Shown here: piece after piece, positions 1-12,800 of the stretch | How positions within the stretch are numbered: the stretch's first letter is position 1 | How the letters are laid out: each line of letters begins with the position of its first letter | DNA from: Nereocystis luetkeana | Taxonomy: Eukaryota > Sar > Phaeophyceae > Laminariales > Laminariaceae | Direction: 5' to 3' | NCBI GenBank assembly: GCA_031213475.1 | Contig: JARUPZ010000007.1 | Location: 4,955,586-5,019,585, forward strand | Length of the DNA: 64,000 nt | The notes under the pieces: generated by a model | Told to the model about the DNA's origin: nothing | What the model saw: only the letters and a program-made list of their open reading frames with translations | Databases searched by the model: none | Program-made: the position numbers and the translations under genes

Positions 1-1394
1 ATGAATGTGCATGTACCAGGTATCACATAAATTAAAATCTTCGTGACAAATACAAACGCGGTGCAATAGTGCTGTGCACAGCACTCAATCGAACGAAAAT
101 GAAGAACGAAATGCAACGCACGTACGGCTCCCTCTGGTAAGCTTCTGCGGGCATCAAGCGACCCCCAAGCACGCCCCGGCCCCAGGACAAGGTGAACGCA
201 CGTCCGCCCGATTTAACTGACACCCACCCCTCCTAAAAAATCACAACCTTCTCATGACCCCTGACCTCAAACCCGAAAAGACACCCTCTGGAGACTCTAA
301 ACAAAGGATAACGCCAACGTAACGCCTGGAGGGCGAAGGCGAAGAAAAAACAAGACAAAAAAAACGGACCGACAAACTCAGCAACCGGTCAGTTCAAAGA
401 GCGGGCGGACAGGTGTATACACCCGGCGAATAATACGTGTGGCAAACCTCCCTGGCATACGTACGTACGCCCAAGCCAGTATAGCCCGCACGTATCTACA
501 ATACGACCACGACCAAGACCACACCTCTCATCACAGCGTATGGCGTAAAGTGTGTGCGCGCAAGCACGGACGGTCACGTACGTATAAGGGCTAGCCTACG
601 GCCGTGTGCTACTGTACGACCACGTGCGTACGTGCACTCAAATAGACACACACGCACGCGCAAGTACGTACTTGCACAAGCGCACCGACGACCGACCCTG
701 CTTGTGACTCAGAATTGCGGGAAAATTGCATGCGTCACTACGTAGCGGGGTACATAAGTCACGTCCCACCCATTATTTTGTACGACGAGTATTAATACCC
801 CGTATTACTGCTGCACTGGCTGAAAGAACCTCGAGTCTCTGCCAAGCACAGGCCCAATAGAGCCAGAGTCTTACCAAGCACAGCATTCAAGCACTGGTCA
901 GTGACATAGGGTTAGGGTTCGGGTTAGAGCTAACGTCGGTGGATCGGCTTTGGGCTTCAAACATGGCAGTACTGCAGTAGTACAGTAATAGCAGTACATA
1001 TTGAAGGGTGGGGCGTGGCTTACTATAATCGCCACCCGCGGCGCATATATATATTTCTCCCTAGAATTGCCCCCAGCAGGGGCTTTCAATAGAGTCAACC
1101 GGGCTACATATCATATGAATAGATTGCCTGTGTACCCGCCATCAAGAACGTAAACAACACAACCGCGACGCACAACATCACGCAGCTGTATATATACCTG
1201 GCATGCAGCAAGGCTGAGGGTCACACTCACTCACGGCTGTGGGACTTTGACACGTATTACAACAACAAAAAAACCCCAGCAGATCCAAGACACGGCACGC
1301 ACCCTGCCCTCCCCGCCTCGCTTCATCGAAGCCTCTCCCCGCCCACCGGAAAATAAATAAATTCATTGGGGCTGTCATCCATATCCAAGAAAAT
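1..1394. other. intron or flank of the phosphatase gene, nothing recognised
   Basis: Should be intron following the catalytic exon. I searched the minus strand for the next conserved phosphatase blocks and found none. Contains CpG/TACG-rich stretches around 440-660 and a short gggttaggg string near 908 that is too short to be telomeric. Confidence 0.4.
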
Positions 1395-1575
1395 CCGCAT
1401 CTGAAGCGGAATTTAGTAGGATGCAGCTCGCCCTTCATGCGACCCGTCCCAACATCTCACGGCGCTTCGCGCTTGGTGCAAGCGATGTCTGCCTCATCAG
1501 TGGAAACCCGACGTGCTCCGTCCCGGCATTGTATATGGTCATACACATACGACTACCGCTAGGCATGACATGAGC
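1395..1575 (-). repeat. repeat G, solitary copy
   Basis: Reverse-strand copy of the unit arrayed at 37.7-39.0 kb. Shared landmarks are the segments around 1415-1440 (atcc...cagctcgcccttcatg), the cttggtgcaagcgatgtctg block and cgacgtgctccgtcccggca at 1509-1528. It breaks down toward gactaccgctaggcatgaca. Confidence 0.7.
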
Positions 1576-1604
1576 ACCCCCCCCCTCCCTCTCGCTGCTC
1601 GTAC

Positions 1605-1715
1605 CTGGGCTAAGGCTGTGAGCTGCGCCGTCCGGTCCCAGCCATCGGAGCAGTGGACTAGCACCGCCACGCCTCTCTGCAGTTCATCCACAACGAACGC
1701 GGCGCCTTTCATAAT
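1605..1715 (-). CDS. myotubularin-like gene exon: catalytic loop (CX5R)
   Basis: 111 bp, phase 0, acceptor gcggttgcag, donor CAG|gtacga. Contains [17 protein letters not shown]: the nucleophilic Cys, the two Asp and the Arg of an active myotubularin are all present, so this is not a dead paralogue at the active site. The next expected block (a R-T-x-x-G-F and E-K-W motif) is not found before the window edge. Confidence 0.95.
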
Positions 1716-3774
1716 CTGCAACCGCATCGGCAGGGCGGCGGCGGCGACGACAAAGAAGCGGAGCAGACGGGACCACGGCAGGGCACGGGGTGTGGCGGCA
1801 AAGCGATTGATGCACTACTGAATGCAAATTTTCCGACAGCGGTCGGCGAGAACATGGCGACATAGGAGAAAGAGCGGAGGGGGGGGGAGGCACTTATGTC
1901 ATGCATGGCTGCAGTCGTACCACCATAGGCCCTGGGGGGGAGGGGGGGGGGGGGCGTACTCATTTGTTGCTTGCCTTAGTCATTTGACCAGTGACCATGC
2001 ATCCCTTTCGAGACGGAGCGCCGTTCCTGCCCCTAATAGAGGCACACTCAACAGTTGAACAGTTGGGCGCTCACTCTGTTGCTTCCGTATTACATATACC
2101 TGGTAAGCCTTTTGCTAGCCTTATCTCCTAGGACAGTGTTTTCTCGTTACAATCTAGTGTAACAAACTCCTCATGTCACAATTCGTATACCGCGTTAGCT
2201 GCTGATTATGCCGCCGCAGCTGCCGGCTGACGTACGACATTTGTATACGAAGCTTGAACACCTGAGTTTCGAGGGATTTTTCGATCTCAAAACTCATGAT
2301 TTTGTATCCCAAAACGTGTTCAATCGCGACGCCCAAGTGTCCTACACCCTATACCGCTGTCTTGGTAACTTCGCCTCACCAGCCGAAAAAAACACCAGTG
2401 GTTGCAACTACTGCTGCTGTTGCAGGATTGTGCTAAGATGCCAGCGACGCGAAATGTTCGCGTCAATCCACTTGTCCAATTCGTTCACTATACATCATCA
2501 TACCTGCCTTCGCCTCACCACATAAAATGTACACTACGAAAAAACAACGAAACATAACACTAGCTACTTAAGAACTACCAGGTATGTTGGAGCGGGAGCT
2601 ATAGACTAAATTAACACGACACGAACTTGGAACGTGGAAGTGTGGTGAGCTCAAGCTTTATTTTTGCCAATCCCCCGGAGGATTAAAACAAAAAAAACTA
2701 CTGTAAATAACCACAGCAAGATACTGCTGATGTTCAACATGACGAATGATACACAGTGAGATTATGGCAAAAAGCGCATACCTGGTATATTATTTATACC
2801 AGGAGTACACGAAAACAATACAAAAACAAAACAGAAAACGAAGTCACACTTGCCACCATGTCGGAATAGAAAACATTTTTCTATTAATAATACCAGGGTA
2901 CGTACGATAGCGGGTTGGGATTATGCCAAGAAATGAAAATGAAATATTTCCCTCATTTATTTTTTTGCTTGATTTTAGGATTATGCCCCCCCCCTCCCTC
3001 CCCCCCCCCCCCCCCCCCCCTGTCTGGGACTAAAATGTCGGGCGTCGGCCTGTTTTTTGTTTTTTCGTGTACAAGTACCCTCTTCTATTCCTTTACCTAT
3101 TTTCAACCGCGTCCCGTGTGGCGTGCTCAAACCACAGAGGAGAAGGGGGAACAACCCAAAAAACAAACTCAAGTCAAAACCCAGAAAGCCTTGGGACGAC
3201 AACGGCGAAGCATGAACCATCCTGCACCGCCCGCACCCCCCCCGGACCACGACCACCGCACCCAGCACTACCTGGGAGAGGTGCCGCAACCACCCGCTCG
3301 CGCCGACGGCGTGGTAGAACTCCTGCCCCTGCGCCTGCGACGCCGAGCAGTAAGCCGCAAGGCTGTCCCGGACAGAGTGGATGTTCTCGATCCCCATGAA
3401 GTTCAGCGTGGCCACGTCGCGCCCGATATCGTTCACATCTTCGTACCCCTTGCCGGTGACCTGTTGTCCAATCCAGTCCAGTCCGTGCAGCGAGGCGATC
3501 GACGCGCGTTGTGCAACCAACCGAACGCCCCCGCAGACAGAAATCAGGCGTTTTGCCAAGCGGGGGGGGGGGGGGGGGGCGGGGGGAGGGGGGGGGGGTC
3601 AGGAAGGTAGATCAAATGAGTCGAGTACTATATACACGACCACGCTTTGATTTCACGATGGTGGTCGGAAAAAGGTAAAAGGAGCTACGACATTGAACGA
3701 GCATCAACATCGCCACCACCACCACAGCCGATAGCATCAGCACTGACGAGCCCCGGCATCAGCAGCAACTACAA

Positions 3775-3810
<36 letters not shown>

Positions 3811-6800
3811 ACACGAAGACGGGGCGGGCAATATATCCAGGTACCTGGTTTGCCTTGGCATTGAGCAGGGACCTAGCATCCACGATGCTGATCTTCGTCG
3901 CGTCGAGCGTGACCCGGATTTGCTTCAGGAGATGGATGTCCTCGCTCAGCACCTTTTGGGAAGCGACGGTACGAACAAGCAAGGGACACGACACAAATTC
4001 GTGAGCTGGCTCGTCCACGGCTGTTGTCAAGACCGTTTCATGCCTCGGACAGATATATTATACAGAGTATGATCTATCTGATCTGTCTACAGTAGATTAT
4101 CTAGTTCCTCACCTGCAGCTGAGATTATACAGATCATGATCTATCTGATATGTCTACAGTAGATGATCTACTGTAGTTCCTCGCCTGCAGCTGTGAGAGG
4201 TTGTGCAGGATCTGCATATCCTATAGAACAGATCCACACCCAGGCAACATGTGCTACTGTAGGCACAGATAATGTAAATTACACGGGAGATATGAACATT
4301 AATGACATCCTGAAAATCAGGAATTCATCTATACATCGTACATAGATCTGCCCTGAAACGATTAGAGGCACTATCGAGGCGGGAACCGATGTTCTATCCG
4401 AGCTGTGGAGTGTTTGAAAGGAAAAAAAAGAAAAGATTCGAGCGGGAGAAAAGAGAGAAAAGAGCCGCGAGGGTTTAGACACACCCATGGTTTCCAAATG
4501 CCGTTTCCTGCCCACCCTTCTGAAGCACGCCGACCCCCCAATACGACCCCTCTGGACATTCGCAAGAAAAATTTGCGATCAATAGAAAAAAGTTGAAAAA
4601 TAAAAAAGGCGAGAACAGACGACTATATCGTTTAAAGTAAGCACGCAGCCCGGGCTGCCGGGTAGTACAGGACATAAAAGGGTGTGGGTCCGAAGTGCAA
4701 TATATGGAGAGCTGGAGCACTCACGCGCATCATGATGGTGTTGGTAATGGTGCATGCTCCTCCTTCGTACAAACCACTGTGGGCGGGAGCACGAGGGCGG
4801 TCGGGTCTTAACACTTACGCATAAAAACTATGTACACGAAGAACGCACGCACCTTCGTCGTCATGCCCGCCATGGGCTGGCTGGAGCGCACAAGGGGCGC
4901 CTTGGACGCAGGATGCAGCCACACCAGTGCCGGCACCCGGCTGCGGCTTCGCTGTGGCGCCGCGGCCGCCAGCTGGGCCGGCGTGAGGGACGACGGGAAG
5001 GCAAGAACCTGGCGGGGTGACGAGCGGTGGGCGGGAGGAAGGTAGAACGGAAATCAACCAGTGTCAAGATCGACACGACAGGGAGAAGGGGTTCAACCGC
5101 ACGAATCAGGGGCACGTTGCGCTTCCTGCCTCGCCCTTTCACGTCACGAGTCAAGGGCCTCGCAACACGTACGGAGAGACAGGCGAGCAGTTGATGCTAT
5201 CGCAGCCAGCCGGGTTGCGGCTTCCGTAAGAGGTACCCAGGAAAAATCTCCTCGATCACGTCACAGACCTATACAATAGCAATACCTACACGCTCCTGTC
5301 TTCTATCACACTACAACACGAAACCGCGTTCTCTTTGATAGGCTTCCAGAACCTACAAATCTCCCTGCCCCACCCCCGCATCCTCTCGACATCCACTGGA
5401 AACCCCGACTATGACAACACACTAAAACCCTAGCAGTACGAGTCCAATACCAAAACCCAAATATCTCACTACCCCACCTGCACCTCCCCCCCCCCTAACT
5501 GCCAACCCCTTTTGACACATTCAGAACACAAAATAAACCCCTACCAGTACAAGCAACAAACCCAGTTCAGGCCAGCCGATCACACCTGCGGGTACGTGGG
5601 GGACAGCCCGTAGTCCTTATTCGCCCGCTTGAACTCCCACATCTGTCTCCCGAACCCCGCGTAGCCAGACCCGTTGGGGGGCACGCCCACCCTCTCGAGG
5701 TCCCGCTCCAGCGCCGCCCATCCGTCTGCGGCGTCTCCCCTCAAGCTGGCAACAGAAACGCCTCCGCCGCAGCCCGCAACCCTCGCGCCGAAGCTGCCGC
5801 CGATCGGCACCCCATGGTGCTGCGCGGCGGAGGCAGCGGCGGAAGAGGAGGGGTTCATACCACCACCGCCGCCGACACCGCCTCCGCCGCGGTAAAACCC
5901 GGCCGGGACGGCGGAGTTGGACGCGGCGGCAGCGGCGGCGGCGGCGTTGGAAGCGGCCCTAGCCACCGCCGTTACCGTCGCGCGGAGGCTCGAGGAGGTC
6001 TCGCAGACCTTGTGCCACAGAGCCACGAAATCGCCGTGCGCTTTCCTCCACCGGATCTGTTACGTTTAGGGATAGGTACGGTACACAGGCAGAGGCGGGC
6101 GGGGGGGGGGGGGGGGGGGGGGGGGGACATTGTGGAGCTAAACATTGTGTGCGGGTAAGTGAAGCAACTGCACGTGGGGGAAGAAGTGGGCCTGAAGACA
6201 ACAACACTATTAACAACACCACCACCAAATGTGACATGACCGCCTACTGTAGCAAAAATGACTTCGTTTCCACACCGAGAGAGGGTAAATAAACGGGCCC
6301 AGACGGAGTATCACCAAAATGACCGCTTCGCGCGGAATTTGGGTCCTGTATTTCGGCACAAAATACCACCTTCACGTACGTACGCACGCACACTGATTGG
6401 CAACCTCTTGTCAGTGACCTCCCTTGCCCCCTTCCATCCCCGACAACTGCAAAGAGTAACCGCTATATCCCCGCCCATGGAACGGACCCTTCGACTGTCC
6501 ACACAGCTCCAAAAAACAAAACAAGCCAACCACAACGCCAGGCAAAATACAAAAATCTGACAACAACAAAAAACACGAAACACAAAACACACGGACGTGA
6601 GGAGTAGAGTTTTTTTACAGCAGTTAGGCAATGCATCACCTCGTCCGCCAGCCGCTCCATCCACTGCTCGCTGCTGCCCGCCCCCCACAGGCCCCTCTTC
6701 CACAGCTCCTCCCCGCCCGACCCCGGTGCCGACCCGGGCACTCGCCGCCGCGAGCACTCTGCATCGAACCACGCCCCGCACCGAGCCGAGGACGCCATTG

Positions 6801-9800
6801 CAGGCATGCGGAAGTGGACAAAGCGGCCGTCGCGCGTGGTGATCGACAGCAGCCGAGAGCCGCCCTCCAGGCCTCTGTGGGAGAAGTTTCGCACCGCCGC
6901 GAGGTACACCTGGGGGAAGGGAGGGAGGGAGGGAGGGAGGGTTTACGGTTTGGATTGGTAGCGTGCTGTGTGTGGTGCGGGTAGTGGGGTGGCGGATCGG
7001 AGGGGGAGGCGTCATCAACAGTTGCACGCTTACGACATGACGCTGACGACCCCCCACTCGTAGAGTACGAAAAACACACACACCACAGAAAAAAAACGGG
7101 ACGAGAACCAAGAACGAATATAAAACTCATTCACCACTTTGCTGTTGTGCTGTCGTGCAGCTCGAAGAAATAACGAGACGAGGTCGGTCCGCTGGACTTG
7201 CTGACACGACGCACGAAGCAGAAACAAGAAACTGCGACTCTAGGTAAAAACAAAAAACATGAGCGGACGGACTCGCCCGATGCCTCATGGCCCTCAAGGC
7301 AATACCCGTGAAAGGCAAAAAGTCATCGCGGTTATCTTGCCTGTACGGTGTGGAACTCCAAATATGACGCCGTGGCCGATCCGCGGCTGATGTCAGGCAG
7401 GAATAGCAGTCTGAGCTCCGTCAACACGAGCATGCCTTCCACACCCTTGCCGTGACCGCTCGCGGAGATATCGTGCCTGCTGATCGACGACATCATCTGC
7501 TCCGGAAAGTAAAAAAAAGTACAGCGGCGCGGCAGTCATAGGACAGCGAAGAAAGGCGGCGGGACGGAGACGTTAAAAGCCTTACGTAGAGAGGCGGAAG
7601 GCGTTCAAACCGTCCACACATCAGACAGTTCAGGGCCGGTCTTATCGAGGGCAAACTAAACGAAAAAAAAAACGAAATGAAAAAACGAAAAACAGAACTA
7701 AAGAGTACGTGAGTTTTATTGGTCAAATTGTAAAAATTAGAAGTAGAGATCCCGATACCTCCGTTTTCACATTTCGTTTTTTTAAGTCCCAGAGGACTTA
7801 AAAAAAAACGAAATGGGTGCCAAATAAACGAAATATGGGATACCCAGGGTCGAAGAGGAACATAGGAGGAGCTCGACGCGTTGGGATGAAGTTCCGATAA
7901 AGTTTCTACGACCGGTTGGCAAGCGCACGATGGCCGAGGTAGTGCATGTGGCTGCCACGCGGCTTGTCTGCTGGCGGCGCGAGCACATATGGGTAGGGAA
8001 TCACCATGGGGTGCCCTCGTAAGAAACCGGGGGATCAGGAAGTGGCTGTGGCGGTATATTTTTGGACATGAGTCCCACACAACATTCAAAAGTCTGCCGT
8101 CGAACTGCGATGGCCGATACACTAAGTTCCAGAGCACTCCGTGGGGAGCGGGTTGGACCACGAGAACCGCCTGCTGTGGAGGGTGCCTTACGTGTGCGAG
8201 TTGTGTCTATCCACCGTCGCTGTCGAGCGCTATCGCCGAAAACCACGTGCTGTGGCGGTTGAGTCATTCCGAAAAATTGCACCGCGTAAAAAATCGACTC
8301 GGCTTCTCATTTTTGTTGCGTTTTTTTTGCCCTCGTTAGGACTCAACCTGCTGTTTTTTGCGAAAAACGAAAGTCTGTTCGTTTTATTTCGTTTTTTTTT
8401 TCGTTCATTTTGCCCTCGATAAGACCCGGCCCTCACGGTCTATATGTCGTAGATCATCTACTGCAGATTATCTACCATAGATCCTAATCTGCTGATTATC
8501 AGACGGTGTGCAGGACCTGTATAGACGGTACATATCAAACCCAGGACACAGGTCCTGGATCATGCAGACGATAAGCCCCCCTCCCACCCGGCAACACGAG
8601 CTAGATCCTATAAATACCTATACAGATCAGGGACCTGTCCACCTGCCATCATCACGTGGGGAATCGATCATCTGTTCAAGGCGTGAAATACCGTATTCGT
8701 CGGGAGACATCTGAACCCCCACCCGTTCTACACTCAAGCACGGCATAGCACTACAACTGATACAAAGTAACCGCTGTCGTAGTTGGTCGTCAGTTGTCAG
8801 GGGCGCCGCAGATACGTCGTTCGAAACAAAACCCTTGCTTGCTTGCCCTTGCACGGCGGCGAATTCACCACGCACCTCCAACAGAACTTCCTCGCCCGCG
8901 GGCGGGGCCAGCAGAGTGCTGCTCAGACCACCGTAGTAGAGGTGCTGGTAGTCCTGCTCGAGTTCCACAGGCAAAGGCGCACGTGTACACACACGCGTGT
9001 GTAAAGGATGGTTTGATTTAAGAAGGAAAAAAAAAAGAAGAGAACGCAAGTACCGTATAAACATCCACTTCATTCATGTGGTAAACGCGAAGAAGGGAAA
9101 AAAAGAACAAGAAAAAAATATGCTGAGAAATAATAGGTAGGTGTATCCGCAGGGCTCCCTTCCCAGGCTGGCACCGTTGCCCAGGCGAGCAGAGGAGCTG
9201 CCAATACTCGTCTTGCTGGTCACTGCGCCGTAAAGCAAAAAAAATGTGTCCTACGAGGTTGGTATCTATATACCTGGTACTAACGAAGTTCAGTTGTTCA
9301 TCACAGCGAGCAAAAACAACGCGGCAACAATTACTGCTATACCTGGCCAAACATGTTCCCTGGGAAAGTTTGTTTGGTACGTGGAAAGGAGCACACAAAA
9401 CACGCACCAACAGGAATACATGCATGCACACATCTACACGCAGAAAAAACAGACGCATGATCACACCCACATACGTACGCACATACAAGTCACGCAAAAA
9501 GTTGGGCACTGGGCACACCTATACACCACGCCGTCGCCGTGTCGCACCTTGTCGTCGTGTCCAAACACGTCTCGCAGGAAGAACCTCGGCTCGTCTTCCG
9601 GGCTCCTGGCGAACGACTGCGACTCCCAGTGCACCTTGATTCGGATCTTACCGCACAGCTCCTCCGCTCCCGCCTGTAAATAGAGATATTTACACCAAGT
9701 GTACAACAACAGCTTCAGGTACCAGGTGTGTACGTATGACGAGCTTGCAAAGAGGAGTTTCGACTTCTAAATATCGCACTCAATCTCACAGCTGACCATT

Positions 9801-12800
9801 TATACTGTGTACTCGTAGAAGGTATAAGTATATACGGCACTATTAGCTCTTTTAGAAACGCAGCACCGCTTTGGGGACACCCCACTCGACTTCCAAGTGC
9901 ATTGTAAAACGGGACTGCGGTACTAAAATGGTTGATATTAATAGTAGTATCTAAAATGCCAAAACAACGAAATAACAAGGGAACATGACGAGGCCGACGA
10001 CACAAACGAGCAGACCAACGAGACAAAACCACAAAAAGGAAGAAAAAAGGGGGGGGGTGCAAAAAAAAAAAAAGTGCAAGGATGCATATTATTAAATGAG
10101 ATAAAATATTAATATGCGTCCAGTGTAGAAGAGTAGCCTGCTGGCTTGCCTCAGCTCCCCTGTGTATTCGACACTATGGTTGCTGTATGCTGGTACGAAG
10201 AGTATTGGTGCGTGGTGCTGTTTGCCGCAGTGCGTCACCTCGAAAAAGGTCGACGTGGCATCGGGGGGCTTGTTGGGCCCTCCCAGCGTGAAACCAACCA
10301 TACAACATGTATACATACCGAGGCTGAATTTGGAGGGCTCAGATCCGGGTGGGATCAGGTCGGCGTGGAATCAAGGTGCCGAGCGGGTACTGCTGTATGC
10401 TCGTTTTTGTTTTGGTGTGTGTTGACCAATGGCAACATCCCGAAGCATGAGTACCAGACCGCGGTTTGCCCCTTTGACTGACCTCACCGCCCCGCATTCA
10501 GCGGCTATATGAGGCCAACACACGTCTGGACGCGCCCAAAAATACTCGCAATATCCAAACATGTACCAGTATATATGTTCGAACGTACCAGGTACCTGGT
10601 AATACGGGGGACCATATTAAATACCGGTAGGACCTACGGTAGAGACAGAAACCTATGTATGTTGCTATTTTTACGTACAATATACCTGGTATGGTCCTAT
10701 TTACTATTGTCCCCCGTAATAGTAATTTTGCTGGTGGAGCTCCGTCTTTGTATCACTGGGAGGGCTGTGAGTAAGTTGGCCGGACTTCATCACGGCTAGA
10801 TGCAAGTTGGGGTGTGGGGAAGTGCGCCAAATAACCATCAACAGTATTTTATTTTTCGTATTTCCTGGCAACAAAAGAACGCGATCTGAGCCACAAATAA
10901 AGGCGCTATTAATACTAGTCAGAAGATACAAAATTACGCGTAATCCCGCAAGTTACCGCACGCAACCAACTGCAATACCTAGCTAGCCAGCTAAATACTA
11001 GTCGGCGACTTATGGCAGGACAACTCACAGCCCTAGTTGCCAAGGAAGAATGCTCGCGCTTTGCGTTCGCGCGCCCCATTATGATTAGCATACCATCAGT
11101 CTATTTAAAGAAAAATTTCTACAACGCTGATTAAGTACGTAGCACAACTGAATCTCCCGCGCCAAGCACACATTTGACAACAAAAATGCGATGTTTTAAT
11201 TCAATCCCCCCGGAACGGTTCTCGCTTCGTCATCAGGTTCCGGGCGTTTGAGGTTTGGGTGTGGGAGCGTGGGACGTCTACGATTCCGGTTTCACCTTGG
11301 TTTTTACTTGTGCACGTTGTTCGGTCACCAATGCCCCCCCCGCGCGCTTACTAATGTAACACCTCGGACGAATCATCGACTATTAACACCGCGTCATGAT
11401 TTAGGCCTCTTCCAAAAGGCAGAGATATATTCCCAATCTGGTATGATATGATCTACAGCAGCATGTTTTCGGGTGGGACCCAGGAAAATGTGCATGATCT
11501 ACAGTATTACGGGTGACCATAGTTAATAGGACCAAATATTCTTAGCAAAAACGGTTAAATATAAAGATTTATATCTATACCATAGGTCCTATTAACTATG
11601 GCCCCCCGTAATAGTAATATCCTGGGTTGGATCTGAAATAAAACGCAGATCCTTCACAACACCTGACACCAGCAGGTGAGGAACTACTTGTAGATAGATA
11701 GATAATAATTTGTCGGAGATAATAACGAAACAAACAAGCGATACTATCATGGCTATATTTTGGCACCCGACAACGCGCAGCGTGTGTCGACAAGCACAAA
11801 ATCCTATCCTATCCTGTAAACGTACCGATATCATACAACTATTATAGTACACGGCACCGGTCGTGTATCATACCAGGTGTGCACGTACCCCGCTATCGTT
11901 TCACGGTTTGGCAATACGATCATACCGGGTATGTATATTATAACCAGAAATATTTTTTACTACAAAAGCAGTTGTTGAAAAAAAGAAATGCATCAGTTTG
12001 CGTGCGTGTTAGTACCTGGTATTAGGTAGACTGTGGGTTCAATCAACTAAACTGACCGGTCAGCATTCAACCTTGAACTTCGCAGTAATACGTACCAGAA
12101 TATATGATCAAGAAAAAAAAAAAGGAATGAAGAAAGAACGAGGCTGTGAGATCGAAAAAATACTCAAAACTCAAAACTCATCCTTGCAAGCTTGGTGTGA
12201 TAATTCGATCGCGCCTTCAACGGGGGGGTGTAGGTTTTCAGATCTGTCTACAGCAGGTACAAATTCTTGCAGGTTTGAAAGCAACCGAATCGCTACCCTG
12301 CAAGTACGCCATAAAGGCGACTGCTGTTGCAGTAGTTACGGTATACTCCCTGTAGCAGTAGGTGTTGCAGTAGCCTTGTATTAATGGCATACATGGCACC
12401 TAGTATTTGTTTACAAGGGGTGGACAGATAGATAAGATAGATGATACAAAATCTATATACATCCTAACCTGCCGCTAAGGGGTATTAGGACTGCTGTGCA
12501 GGATTCGTGTCGTACAGATCCCACTCAGGAAACGCGTGCCAAATCATGCAGTTTATACGAGTAACACTCCCACCCGGTAACATGGAGCTGCTGCCGTAGA
12601 TCACACAGATCATACAGATCAGGAATGTATCTGCCCTGAATGATCTAGATCATCGAGTGGGGAATTGACTATCTGTCTTTGAGGTATGCACTGGCGTGTT
12701 TAGCAGTACTCGGGTAATGCGACAAAACCCAATCAAGTGCACCCTGGGGCATATCCACACGAGCCTTGTAAAAAGCTACCGAGCATTACATTACATGTAC

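Noticed and set aside
908..930. gggttagggttcgggttag as a telomeric tract
   Set aside because: Only two to three imperfect units, inside an intron; no array.
2915..3610. Long plus-strand open frame opposite the phosphatase exon
   Set aside because: It mirrors exon 3272-3460 and G/C runs; the minus-strand reading has conserved myotubularin motifs and splice sites.
5959..6237. Separate proline-rich minus-strand protein at 5959-6237
   Set aside because: It is a different frame over the start of exon 5586-6056 and reads through a C run; the conserved frame is the phosphatase one.
9150..9240. An extra phosphatase-gene exon ([12 protein letters not shown]... frame)
   Set aside because: Acceptor-like start but no donor, and joining it would break the phase shared by the exons on either side.
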